A stretch of DNA of 64,000 nt from Rhizophlyctis rosea. Taxonomy: Eukaryota; Chytridiomycota; Chytridiomycetes; Rhizophlyctidales; Rhizophlyctidaceae. The stretch covers positions 62,001 to 126,000 of the forward strand of contig JADGJC010000033.1 in assembly GCA_027596075.1 (NCBI GenBank), written 5' to 3'. Position 1 is the first letter of the stretch, and every line of letters begins with the position of its first letter. This document shows positions 10,173 to 22,000 of the stretch, piece after piece. The notes below the pieces were generated by a model. The model made no database searches. It saw only the letters and a list, made by a program, of their open reading frames with translations, and was not told where the DNA came from. A program made the position numbers and the translations under genes.

Positions 10173-11158
10173 ATGACGGAAACCGAGCCTTCCAGATGGT
10201 CACTGCGCCTTGTTGAGGCAGAGTCTCGCGCGCTGGCCCTCCAAAACGCTTCGCAACAAATGCTGACTGATCCAGAGAATGAGGAGAAGCGGGAGCTGCT
10301 GAAGGTTTGGGAACGTTGTGCTTGCCATCTTCCGATGCATTGTTGCTGACTCTACCAAACAGAAAGCTCTCCGCCATATCACCTGGTCGGACTTGAATGC
10401 TTTGGGGCTGGAGTTGGACGCGGGTGTTTGGAATCCAACCTTCCCACGCATGCCTGTGCCAGCCGAACTTGTTGCTGCCCTGCGACGTACCTTGAAACGA
10501 GTTACCATGTCAAATGAAGACGCCCACGTCTTTTTCATCAACAACTGCTTACTTCACGCGCTAGAGCACCACTCCATTCCGACAAATGTGTCGCTCGGTC
10601 CACAACTTGCGGTGACTTATGTTGGAGAGGCGGGAGAGTACGAGCAAGTCCGCCTTACAGGCATCATGGACGCATCAATTGGTCATCGTGAGCAAATGGC
10701 TTGGCCCGATGTGAACACAAGCCCCTTGCTGCTTCACAATGTGTTGATTGTGGGCGAAAGTAAGGCCAAGTCAGTGCGAGTAGGCATGGCCCAGGGGCTT
10801 GGATATGCTTATGTGGTGCAGCAGGCGCGCCTTTCACAGGTATGAGTTCGCATATGTTCAATCTGCTTATTGGATCTGTCTTTTCTGACACCTGACTTGC
10901 CAGCCTCAACCAAAACACGGAGTAGTCTTTGTGTTCATATCGACAGGAGAAGACTGGATATTCTTTCGTCTCGGCGAGGATGGATCGGTCAGGAAGTCAT
11001 CAAAGAAGTCTATTGATTGGGCTGCCCTTATGGACGATGAAGCACAACACAGCGATGCTATTCAGGAGGTGTTTTCATGGCTTGTCTTCCTCATTCACTC
11101 GGCATGCCTGCAAAGCCCAACAACATCCGCTCAAACGCTTCCCCTCATGGTTCCTTGA
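10173..11158 (+). CDS. PD-(D/E)XK nuclease-like protein
   Basis: Exons 10173-10304, 10363-10839 and 10904-11158 give 287 residues. The C-terminal half has the layout of a restriction-endonuclease-like fold: Asp147 in LTGIMDAS, then the strand VLIVGESKAK supplying Glu176-x-Lys178, then a helix with Gln188 (GMAQGLGYAYVVQQ), and a further strand pair (GVVFVFISTGEDWIFFRL). That is a D...ExK...Q pattern in the right order and spacing. The N-terminal half is helical (VPAELVAALRRTLKR). Similar orphan nuclease domains are common in fungi and oomycetes, including in Crinkler-type effectors and transposon-derived proteins, but no LxLFLAK header is present. No signal peptide is visible. Activity and role are inferred; the fold call is moderate. 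Confidence 0.6.
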
Positions 11159-11603
11159 AACATTTTGAGAAATTTGAGTGCGCTTCTGACTGCAAGAGAA
11201 ATTACAGAATTTGTGTACATATTGGACTTGTGATGTAAATAAGAGTTTCTATGAAAGAGATCGGGCACTTAACCTTGCAACGTGATGCGCCTCCTCATTT
11301 TAATGACTATTTCGGTTTTGTGGGAACTGAATTTCATCAGAGGGAGGGGAAGTCACATGTGATTTTCACCGTAATTTATGTCCAGCACCATAAAGCGCCA
11401 ACAAACCGCCGCGGATGCACAAATAAGAAGCATCGGGCAATAAAAATACAAACTCCAACGCTATTTTCCTATTAAACAAAGAAGAAGAAAAAAATACCAC
11501 ACAAAAACCAACAACAAAAAAAAACATAAACAATTACTATGTACACTAAATATACCCCAGGACTCCCTGCCCTACCCCCCCAATGCTCTTCCCAAATGCC
11601 CAT

Positions 11604-14244
11604 TCAAATCCCCAACTCCAACTCATCCAACCGATTCTGCAACTTCCTTCTCTCCTCCTGCGTCAAATTGGTATTCATCAACCGCTCCCTCAACGCCGTG
11701 ATCTGCCGCTGCGTCTTCAACTCCTCCTCCTGCTCCCGCCGTAGCGCTAGGTACGTCCCCTCTGTTATCCGTCCTGATAGTAGGAGCATTTCTAGAGAGT
11801 CGACTTTTTCTGGTGCTACAGGTGAGAGAAGAAGTGGTGTGTCAGCAAATGCAATTGAAAATCTCAGACAAAACCCAAATCCCAAAAACCCCAATGGAGA
11901 CAACCAACACATACCAGCTTGAATCTCCGGCCCAGCCCCACTCTCCAACCGTGACGGCAACCCAATCTCCATCCCCACTGGCACCAAACACGCCAACGGA
12001 AACACCCCGCCCTTCTCACTCCCCTCAATTGTCCCATACGCATACCCATCATCATACGCTAACCGCAACACAACCTTATCCCCACTCTTCAGCTCCAACT
12101 CGTCCGCCATAACCGGCTTATACGGATGAATGACATTATACGTCTTCCCAATCGCATCATCGTTGAGTGATGACTGCCGACTCCGCCTATCCCACCCAAT
12201 CCCACTCCACCGATCCGTCCCGTCCCCAGAAACCGGATTGAACGGTTGGGAAACCTGTGCCATCTCCGGTGGTTGCTTTGTGGACGTGACGGCCGTGACG
12301 GCCGCCACTTCCGGGACAGTGTTGGTATTTGGTTGTCGCCGTCGCGCCGGTAATCGGTGTAACGATGGTTGTCGAACGGGCGTGCTTGCCACCATTTCCT
12401 CATGTGCCGTTCCCCCCTCCGCCCCATTTGCCCCCGCCCCTCCCGCCTTGGACACCTGATTTAGCTTGTGCCGTCGGTACCCGTAGACGAAACCCCCTAT
12501 CCCCAATGTGATGATGCCGAGTGGTACGAGAACTGAAAGCAGTATTGTTGTGACATGCGATCCTGCCCCACCCGAACCCGACGACAGAATGACATCCCCC
12601 ACTAGTGATGCTGCCGATCGGATCCCCTCTTCGGCTGATATGTTGCCCCTCAAGATATCGATGAACTTTGGCGCGATGACCTGGAGAACGTCGGCCCAAT
12701 GCGGAGCGACGGCCGACGCAGGAACATTCAGAGCTTGTAGATTGTTGTTAATGAATGTGCAGTTGATAACTCCGCAAATGGAATCATTCGACGTCGAATC
12801 TGGAAGCGAAACGGGTTAAGTACGTTGTTTTGCCCGATCGGACGAATTTTCATGCGTACCTCTGATGAGTTTGATCATTGTCGGTGGCAAACCATGCGCT
12901 TTCGCCCTGGCGCGCTGAACCGTCTCCGACGTGAGGAACAGCAGAGCCATGGCTACCTCCGTATCATTCACATATTGACCAGTCTTGGTCATCGCAAGAT
13001 GATATCCCTGCAATAAAGACGCCGGATTCCCCTTCTCGTCCGCCGGCAGTGGAGCGACCTCTAGTGTCGCATTCCCCAATGTGCTCATTTCGGCCTTCGT
13101 CTTCGGATATGACGAGAGTTTGCCCCGCCAAAACAGCGCTTCACCATGGGAGAAATATCTTGACGTCGTTGCGTAATCCCACTCAAAAACCTCCGGCTTG
13201 ATGATCCCAGCTTTTGTCCAATTCGCCATGTAATTGAACATGGCGATACCTTCTGGCGAATTGAAGGTGATTTTCTGCGGATAATCGAATAACTGCTGCC
13301 CCTGTTGCGTCATGAGCCATTCCATCACGTTGTTGACGACTTCGTAATCTGTACGGGATTGTGTCAATGAGAAGACGCAGCCGAAGTACCTAAAAGCTCA
13401 ACGCACCTTTGAATGCGCTGATATAGCATCGAAGCTTGGAATTCCCTCTTGCCGCTTCTCCAGGAAGAACTGTGGCACACGCCTTTGGTATGTCTTCCCA
13501 TACCTGCGGAACAGTTAAGTTGTATCGCGCCAGCAGATCAGGACGATAGAAGAGAACCCCATAATCGGAATGCATGGGAAGAGCAACTAATCCAGATTGA
13601 ACGTCGAGATAATTCAAACATCAATGATCAGTGAGTATGTTTCGTGAGAGAACGGATGCACAACCATAACACTCACTAAGATGTCCAACCGATGAACTGT
13701 CGTCATTTACGATATCTGCTATCTGCTCAGTGATACGGGCACTCAAATTTGCGTAAATAGCGGCATTGCTCCGGCCAAAGTCGAAAAGGTCGATGAAATT
13801 GTCCGGAAATTCCTGCAGCCAGGCTACATCCAAAGCAATTAAATCGTATGACCCGTTGTTTGACCGTATTTGAGGATTGACGACATCATAATAATCGGCA
13901 TAACTGGATGTGTGCTGGAACATAAAAAATGTAAATAAAGAAACCCCTTCATTAAGTGACTGACATTCATACCGGTTGTACATTCACGTAAATTTGAATG
14001 CCTGTTTCTCGGGTAAATTCTGCCACAAGCTGATTCAAAATGTTTTGCTCTTCCACCGCCGAATCGTCGAATATGGGCTTCAGCATCACATTTATGGGAG
14101 CTATGGCCGAACGAGTATTTAGTATCATCGGCAAACAATTAAACCCACACAAGTTAGCAGGTCACACCTACCTGATTGACCAAAGACCACGAGCAGCCAT
14201 CCTAACCACAGAAGCAGGAACGTTGGCACTCTGGCCGCCTGCAT
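11604..14244 (-). CDS. Secreted solute-binding protein fused to TM and SH3
   Basis: Seven exons (14244-14172, 14100-13973, 13914-13677, 13586-13407, 13348-12860, 12799-11915, 11815-11604) join in frame to 734 residues. A signal peptide is clear (MQAARVPTFLLLWLGWLLVV). Residues ~24-400 match the bacterial ABC-type solute-binding protein family 1 (maltose-binding-like): NQLVAEFTRETGIQIYVNVQ, the hallmark LIALPMHSDYGVLFYRPDLL, VFEWDYATTSRYFSHGEALF and VAMALLFLTSETVQ. A single TM helix follows (~452-475, VTTILLSVLVPLGIITLGIG), then a disordered basic linker, a cytoplasmic SH3 domain (~588-645, NVIHPYKPVMADELELKSGD) and a C-terminal charged coiled coil. No permease is linked. The architecture suggests a type I receptor sensing a sugar or other small solute and signalling through SH3 partners; that role is inference. 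Confidence 0.85.
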
Positions 14245-15117
14245 GTCGAACTTCTTCGCAAGCAACTGCTCTTTCAAAGGTTTGTATATCGCAAAGCAAC
14301 GGGGATTTCGTTCGCGTTTGTTGACAGAATTGTCAGTGTGTATTGGTGGGTATCGTTCGGTCGCTAAAAATTCCCCTCACAGATATGGACGCCAAAATAA
14401 TGAGAATGAAGAAGTTACTCAAGAAACCCCGCCAAGACCCGTCTTTCCCGCTAGTGCAAGTATGCGCGGCACACCACAAGTCAAAGGTTCCTGATATACA
14501 AATAAAGCAGCCAGTTTCGGCTTCTTCTTATGTCGATGTGATGTAAGTTTAAAGTTGTCAGTGGGGGTTTGATATCTTCTCACCACCCAAGACTCACAGT
14601 GTGCGGGTAATAACAGGGCCCACTTACTTGGCAATACTTGCACAGGAAGTCCTTCAAATCCGGTGCAACCCACCAATCCGGGATGCTGGATCTGAATGGC
14701 CCTTCCCGCCCCACTCTGGCTTGGCCAGTCAGCCAGTTGACCTTCTAGGCCCACTTGAATCATGGCACAGCAATGGATCATTCTTCCATTTTCGAACTAT
14801 TTAAGGTTTACACGTGATGGAATGGTGGGACGGAGGCGTAACCGGGTGACTCACTCCCAATCATTGCAATTGGTGGCTGGCATGCTAAAAGTGGCACATT
14901 ATGAGGCGCAAGGCTTCTTTCATCTGCCTCTCAAGCCGCAAGCCATCCACTCATTTTTCTTTTTGGCGGACCGTGGGAAAGATCGGCAGTGTGGCTGGTG
15001 GAAATTTGACCCATCAGAAATAACCTGCTCCCTGGTCGAGCTTCCTGCTTCTTCATCCCCCCCTTTACTTCCTACCCCTACCCGCATATCCCTTCCCTAC
15101 CAACCCGCTTGAACAAA
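14245..15117. promoter_or_regulatory. Divergent 5' region of SBP-SH3 gene and NSR1
   Basis: About 870 bp between divergent starts. A pyrimidine-rich tract (roughly 15040-15110, C/T runs) directly precedes the NSR1 ATG, a feature common at fungal ribosome-biogenesis promoters. No other element is evident. Confidence 0.4.
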
Positions 15118-17158
15118 ATGGCAAAGAAGACCGCAACCAAGGAGAAGGCTGTTGCCAAGCCCGCTGTGAAGGCTGACAAGAAGGAGAAGAAGCTCAAGAA
15201 AAACGAAGAGGTGTGTATTTCCTTTGATCAATGATTGTTGGGAAACTTGGTCACGACAGAAGGGAAGCGGCGCATCATTGTCGGCCTTGTGTTCAATCGC
15301 TCACCACTGCTTTCTGAATGTTATCTACTCTCGCAGCCCAAGAAGGTTGCTCCCCCCAAGCCCGAATCCTCGTCTGACGACAGCAGCAGCGACGATGACG
15401 AAGAGGCCGTCCCCGCACTTAACCTTGTGAACGCTCACGGCAAAGCCCCAAAAAACGCGAAGCCCGATCCCGCAAAGGTCCCCGTCCCCGAAGCCGACGA
15501 CAGCTCCGACGAGGACGAGGAGGAGGTCAAGAAGGTCATTGATGCTAAGGCGGCAAAGAACGGAAAGAACGGGAAGGTCAACGGCAAGGCCAACGGAAAG
15601 AAGGAGGAGAGCAGTGAGGAGGAAAGCAGTGAGGAGGAGTCTAGTGAGGAGGAGGAGGAGAAGCCTGCTGCCAAGAAGGCGGCGGCCAAGAAGGAGGAGT
15701 CCTCTTCGGAGGAGGAGCTCAGTGATGAGGAGGAGGAGGAAAAGAAGCCTGCTGCCAAGGCGGCTGCCAAGAAGGAGGAGTCGGAGTCCGAGGAGGACAG
15801 CGATGAAGAGGAGGAGGAGGAGGAGGAGGAGAAGCCCGCTGCTGAGAACAAGCGCAAGCGTGACGAGGAGTCCTCTGAGGAGGAGGAGGAAAGTGATGAG
15901 GAGGAGGAAGAGGCCAAGCCCGCTAAGAAGGCCAAGGCCGAGGAAGATGAAGAAGAGAGTGAGGAGGAGTCGTCTGAGGAGGAGGACGATGACGAGGAGG
16001 AGACTCAAACCAAGAAGCGCGGTGCTGACGCCGTTGAGGACAAGCCTGCCGCTAAGAAGGCCAAGACCGACTCCGGTGCCGTCACCACTCAAGAAGCCCA
16101 AGACGGCGAGACTGAGGCCACCACCGTTTTCGTCGGGAACCTTCCCTGGAGCGCCACTGAGGAGACTCTCGGTGCCTTCTTCGCCGAGGCTGGTGAGGTG
16201 TCCAGCGTCAGGATCATCACCGATGCTGCCACCGGCAAGGCCAAGGGGTAAGCTTCCGACAATTCTTCCACTTTGTTTCCCTGCAATCCCGCTGACAATT
16301 ATTCATCAGTTTCGGTTACGTCGAGTTCGCCACCAGCGAGGCCGCCAAGAAGGCTCTCGAATGGAACGAGGAAAACTTCGAAGGCCGCAACATCCGCGTC
16401 GACCTCGCCACCCAACGCAGCAACAAGTCCAACGGTGACCGCAAGGGCGGCCGCGTTGAGGCTCCCAAATCCGCTCCCACTGCCACCCTCTTCGTCGGTA
16501 ACCTCTCCTTCGACTCTGACGAGGACAGCGTCCGCGACTTCTTCAGCGCCCACGGCCAATTGGTGTCCGTACGGTTGCCCACTGACCGTGAGACCGGAAA
16601 CCCCAAGGGGTGAGTTACATCTGATGTTGTTGTATTCCTTTGGAGTCTGTACTCATTTGTGCACCTTTGCGAATCAGCTTCGGTTACGTCGAATACGGTG
16701 ATGTCGAGACCGCCAAGGCTGCTCTTGAGGCTTTGAACGGCACCGACCTTAACGGTCGCAACGTCCGTTTGGACTTTGCCGGCGAGAAGGGCTCCGGTGG
16801 CGGCGGCGGCGGCGGCTTCGGTGGTCGCGGTGGCCGTGGTGGTCGTGGTGGATTTGGTGGTGACCGTGGCGGTCGTGGTGGACGTGGTGGTCGGGGTGGT
16901 GGTATGTACCAAGTTCTTTGCATTTATTTCATATAATGGGCAAGGTACTCATCGTCCTGTCATCAGGCCGTGGTGGTTTCGGTGACCGTGGCGGTCGCGG
17001 CGGTCGTGGTGGCCGTGGTGGTGGTGGCTTCCGTGGTGGCCGTGGTGGTGGTTTCGGTGCCGGTAGGTTCTTTTGTCATATTTTATCTACAACCGCACGC
17101 ACTCCGTCTAACTTTAATGAATCTAGGCACCGGCAAGAAGACCACCTTCGACGACTAA
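15118..17158 (+). CDS. NSR1: Nucleolin/NSR1-like nucleolar RNA-binding protein
   Basis: Six exons (15118-15210, 15337-16247, 16310-16609, 16678-16901, 16967-17062, 17127-17158) give 551 residues. Nucleolin/NSR1 acts in pre-rRNA processing and 40S assembly in the nucleolus. The order is the family's: a Lys-rich N-terminus, a long region of alternating acidic/Ser blocks and KPAAKKA-type basic spacers (residues ~40-300, likely CK2 targets), RRM1 (TVFVGNLPWSATEETLGAFF with RNP1 KGFGYVEF), RRM2 (TLFVGNLSFDSDEDSVRDFF with RNP1 KGFGYVEY) and an RGG/FGG tail. Both introns in the RRMs interrupt the RNP1 motif at the same codon (KG|FGYVE), a sign that the RRMs arose by duplication. The C-terminus is TGKKTTFDD. 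Confidence 0.95.
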
Positions 17159-19034
17159 GCGCCCTGTTCCCTCCGTCTATCCCTTCCCTCTACTCCTTTT
17201 TTATTCTTCTGTACTACTCTCTTGCATATTTATCATTTACGGCGTTGTATTGGGGTGGGGAAAAGTGTGGCATAGGCACGAGATGATTGATGCGCGCTCT
17301 GTTAGATGGGGCGGGTCTGTTGTGTTGTTGTGTTTTTTTCTTAAGTTTATATTTTGCAGTTCTTTTTTTACAACATGTATTATGATTGGTAATACAACTT
17401 GTACAGTATGCTTTGTTAAATTTGGTGGGTTGTTTGTCGGACTTGGTGGTGCTTTCACGAATGGATTTGAACAGCTGGCCACTACCCGTGAAGGCAATAA
17501 AGGCTGATGTTTCTTTCCCTGGTGTTCTCCTGCTTCCTCATTGGCAACACTGAATGTGAAGGAATGAATTTTTAAACATAATGGGTTTGGTCTTTTCCAA
17601 GGCGAGAAGAGTCCAAATTGTTTTTCTCCACAAGTGACCGCTGGTATGAGCCTGGCATGCGCAAGAGTCAACCGCGTAAGCCCAGGATGCATCATCCGTC
17701 CTCAAGTATAAGCCTTATGACGTTTCGCGCCAAGTGCTGGCCACGCTTTCCTTCGGACTTTGGGCTCACAGCGCCCATGCTGTGAGTTTCAAAACATATT
17801 GGCTAAAATAGGAACCCCCAGACCCAACACAATACAAATCCCAGGTTTTCTTCTTTACATTCAGAAATATTCAAGCCAAACGGCGACGCACGAGGTTTGA
17901 GCACAACACACCCCCATCAGCACGAAGAGAGGCATCAAAAAGGTGGTAGCTCGAAAACGCATCATGCGTCGTTGGGCCCTTCAAAAATTGGTGTGTTCCC
18001 CACATACACCGCGGTGCATGTGAGGTAGCCACGCCGGTTGTCACGCCGACGGTGTTATTATCCTTACTCTTAGATTGCGGCATGGGAGGGGCAAGGGTGC
18101 AGGGTTGAAGGGGTTTATATAGGTGTTTGGGGGGGCTTGGGAGGAAGGCTTAACGGGGCTTGGGGAGTGGCGGAGTACATATGGGGGGATTTTCTCAATT
18201 GTTTGCTGCTTTCACCAGTGCCCAACTTTGGCTGACAAGATCAGTTGGGTTCAACATCTCGAGGTGAGTAGTTACCACTTATGCTATATCGTTGGGCGGC
18301 GGAAGGCTCGAGTGACGAACACATACCCATTATTGATTGGGAAAAACATGATCCCTTATTACAAATGAAAATCAAAATCTCTGACTGTTGCTTCTTGCTG
18401 GGCCATTGGGGACTTCACAATACTTCTTGTCATTGGAGTACTGACCTGTGGTTCTTTCATAGATCAAGCGTTCTTTTTTCGTATTATCCATATCCATATC
18501 ATTTATATCAATTGTCAATGTTATCCAATATAGTATCATTTTCAGTCAATCGTCAATTTCCAAATTGAGTTCATAGTGTGATTTTCATTACATTGTCATT
18601 TCTTCGAACTTGTCCATCTTTTGTCTTTTTGCCCTTCGTATCTAGCTTTTCCACTTCGTGACACCCCCACCAATGTGTCGAATGGACGTGCTGACGAGGG
18701 AAATGTCGATAAACACAACTCATCGAATACTGTCACAATATGTTCCGCAGATCGCCAATCATTTGTTTACTCCAAACCCGTTCAAATCACCCGAATCCAA
18801 CCCATTCACAATGACCACCAAATACCCTCTGATCTCTTGACCCGACTGATTGGGCAATCTGGGTATTATGGCGCTCATGTAATCCGATCACCGATTCAAG
18901 TATGCGCACGGGCAATTGAAAAAGAGCGAAACGCATTTCATTCAACGTATTTCCGGGTGACAACCTCGCCGCCTTTTTATTTTTAGGGATGCCCGTTTCC
19001 CCATATTCTTCGTAACGGGCTTCATTGACAAACC
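17159..19034. other. Intergenic, no supported gene
   Basis: Contains the AT-rich NSR1 3' flank and the 5' flank of the receptor gene. Several short open frames on both strands lack any domain or splice support. A tRNA-like string near 17640-17690 does not fold (see rejected list). Confidence 0.4.
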
Positions 19035-22000
19035 ATGCGACCAATCATTAGCATTTTCAAGTTGCTCGTCACATCTACTCTGCTACAGCTCCTCCCCCTA
19101 ATCAACGCGCAGTACTTCCCAATTGACCCCAAATATGGATGGGACAACTGGAGCTGGTCCTACACATCAGATATAGTCGACCCACCACCAGCGTTTGGTG
19201 GTCATGCGGCCCTGATCCCCACCGGTCTCCCAATCTGGAAAGTAACATTACAATCATGGGGCGCCCTATCTTTCCACCATTACCTGTCATATGGTACATA
19301 TTGGGACCAGAAGTATGAGTATTTTGTGATGTTTCTGGAGGTTAGTCGGGAGAGGTTGTGTCGGCAGTGTATTCTTCAGTATGAATGAGTCCATACCATT
19401 GACCAAACTTGAATCGTATAGGGCGATAACCCAACGCTTGCACTAGATTTCAGATCAGAGGTGGATGATTTCACCTCCACGCCGGATATACCGATGAGTC
19501 AATATCTTGGGAGTACGACGCTGGCGAGCAATACATGGACAAGAGTGCTCATCCCTTGGAAGGACTTTACTGGACATGCATGTGATCGCTTCTACTTGAA
19601 GAATATCGCAGCGGTATGTGGATGGGAACAAGGCGGCTGACATAAACGCATCATTCATCCGGGATAATATCTCCAGAGCGCAACCACGGTACATTTTGCT
19701 GGGTATTTCGGGCCAGTAAGTATTCCCTTGTGTGTGCTGGGTTGAAGAGTACGCTGATGCAGTTGTCACAGGCATCTGGACCTCCCACTCCAACACCTCC
19801 ACCAATTGACCCTCCAATGCCATCAATGCCAGCAGAATGGGAGTTCATCACATACAATCAGAGTAGCGGCGGAGATTCAGGACTGATGGCTCAGTTCTAT
19901 TGCGACATGTACGACCCACCTCGCATATGTATGAGAATGGCCCATTCTCGATTCTTCCCAGCTTGAACTTGTCATCGATTATTGATCTACTCATTATGAT
20001 GACCAGATTCAGATTTATGGGATGTCAGCATTCGCGCTTACAGAGAGTAAGCATGGACGACCAGTGGCGCATTTCAGTATGAGACTGACGTCAGATCCCT
20101 TCACTTTTAGTACCACAGTCGGGATACCAGTCCCGCTGAATACCAGCAATGCCATGTGGAGTGACGGATGGTGGAGGATTAGACAACTGTTTCGAGTAGG
20201 CTCTTACATATTTCCGTCAAACCCGCGCGAATGGAGATTAGTTACTTATTTCTGGTTGAAAAGGATCCCAGCGACACGCAACTTGTTAGCGCCTATCACT
20301 TCCCGCATCCTGCGCTCGCATGTGGTTAGTGAGTCATCGAGTCCCGCCATTGAAGCTGATCTAACCAACATAAACAACAGCTCTGTGGAATGCCGACTTC
20401 TTCGAAATTGGCAATCCCGACGAGGCGAACACGCAATTGGTTGTATGGGCGCCGGAAATTTCGAATGACCTGGTGGGTAGGGATGCCTCTCATCTATGGC
20501 GCTTTCCACCTCGTGCTCACATGCTTCTCTCATTGTTCAGAAACACGTAGTGGGCGCATACGCCACGTACGTAAAGGACAGTCGGGTAGATGGTCGCGAT
20601 ACAGTGGTCGTTCATATTCAGACGAGAGTTGCAAACATCGAAGGTCAGTAGTAGTTTCCCGCACACGACTTCCCAGGCGGATCTTAAAATGCTTTGCTGG
20701 CAGGATACCCATGGGTGAATTCCCTTACCCCTAACTGCACCGACGACGCGCCCGCATGGCAATGCCCTGATCATATATGGTTCACAGATACGCAGATGGG
20801 TGCGCTACATATTGCGCAGGATCGCTTGTTCCCTCTGTGTGAGTTGTGTGCTCTTGCATCTACATTGAATATGCTAATTCTCTTGATATAGCAACGATGG
20901 CTCGGCAAGGTAATGACATGATGATGATGGGTGGTATAAGGCTTCTACTGATACCGGTATCATGTTCGCTTTGATGTCTCTAGAATATCGAGAGACTGGG
21001 TAAATTAATCGTTTGGTCAACCTGTATATGGAATGCACACTGACAGATTCGAAACATGCAGATATGACATCAACATGGATGTAAGTATTTCGATGTGCTC
21101 GCCTACCGTGGATTGTGAACTCAGATGGCGGTCACCTGGAAGATCCATCCCGCCGTATTTTCACTGACGTCGTATGGTGGCGTAAACTACGCGATGCCGG
21201 TCAACATCCGACTGTACCCGTGGCAAGTGAATCAGACGACGATCCACGCCTTGCAGCTTCCTATGCCACCACCCGTTGGTACGGGTTGGGGTTCTGCGTG
21301 GTGGCAGTCCTGGTATGTACCCGCGAATTGGGATACGATGATGCGAGTACGCGATATTAATCGACTGTGCGTGCAGGAATTTCACAGTCTTCAACAAGTA
21401 TATGAAGGCGATGAGTGATAATGGTAAAGTGCGGAGGACATTTGAGCAGTGACGGCTGATATCCTGGGTGTGTCTCATGCAAATGGACTTGCAGGGTACA
21501 AGAACACATTTCCTCTCCCGGTAGTCTATAACGGGGACACCCTTCTCAGTCAATTCTTGGGTTATCCATTTGGTGGTATGTACCGTTTTGGAATCCATCA
21601 CGTACTGAAACGTTCTCATCAATCATCACCCAGCAAATCTACTCACGGAAGATGGCCGGTAAGGGAAATCTCAGGAGCCTCTGTGAAGGCTCTTCTGATA
21701 GTTTCTGCTGGATAGATGTGGACTTGATGAACGAATGGAAGAAGCCTTCAATAACACACTGTGAGTAGGTGCGGTGCCAATTTGCTGCCGTCAAAAGACA
21801 AAGTAGTACTCACACATCCTCCCCAGTATGACCTGGTTGCAATTACCCGGAGCAGTGCAACAGCGATACACACTATCTCAGGAAGCTTTCCAAGCTTGGT
21901 TGCACAATACAAGTTATATTGCTCCGTTGGATGAGCCGATTTTCCATTGGTTGGACGCTGCAATATCAGTTGGGTTGGATAGTCAACCAGGTGGGTCCTT

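Noticed and set aside
15325..16101. Long Leu-rich open frame antisense to NSR1
   Set aside because: It is the complement of the Glu/Ser/Lys repeat (GAG/GAA reads as CTC/TTC). No independent signature.
17630..17700. tRNA-Met-like string on the minus strand (GCGCATGCCAGGCTCATAC)
   Set aside because: The anticodon arm does not pair (CCAGG versus CAGCG) and no T-arm follows at a workable distance; the nearest GTTCAAATC is ~170 bases away.
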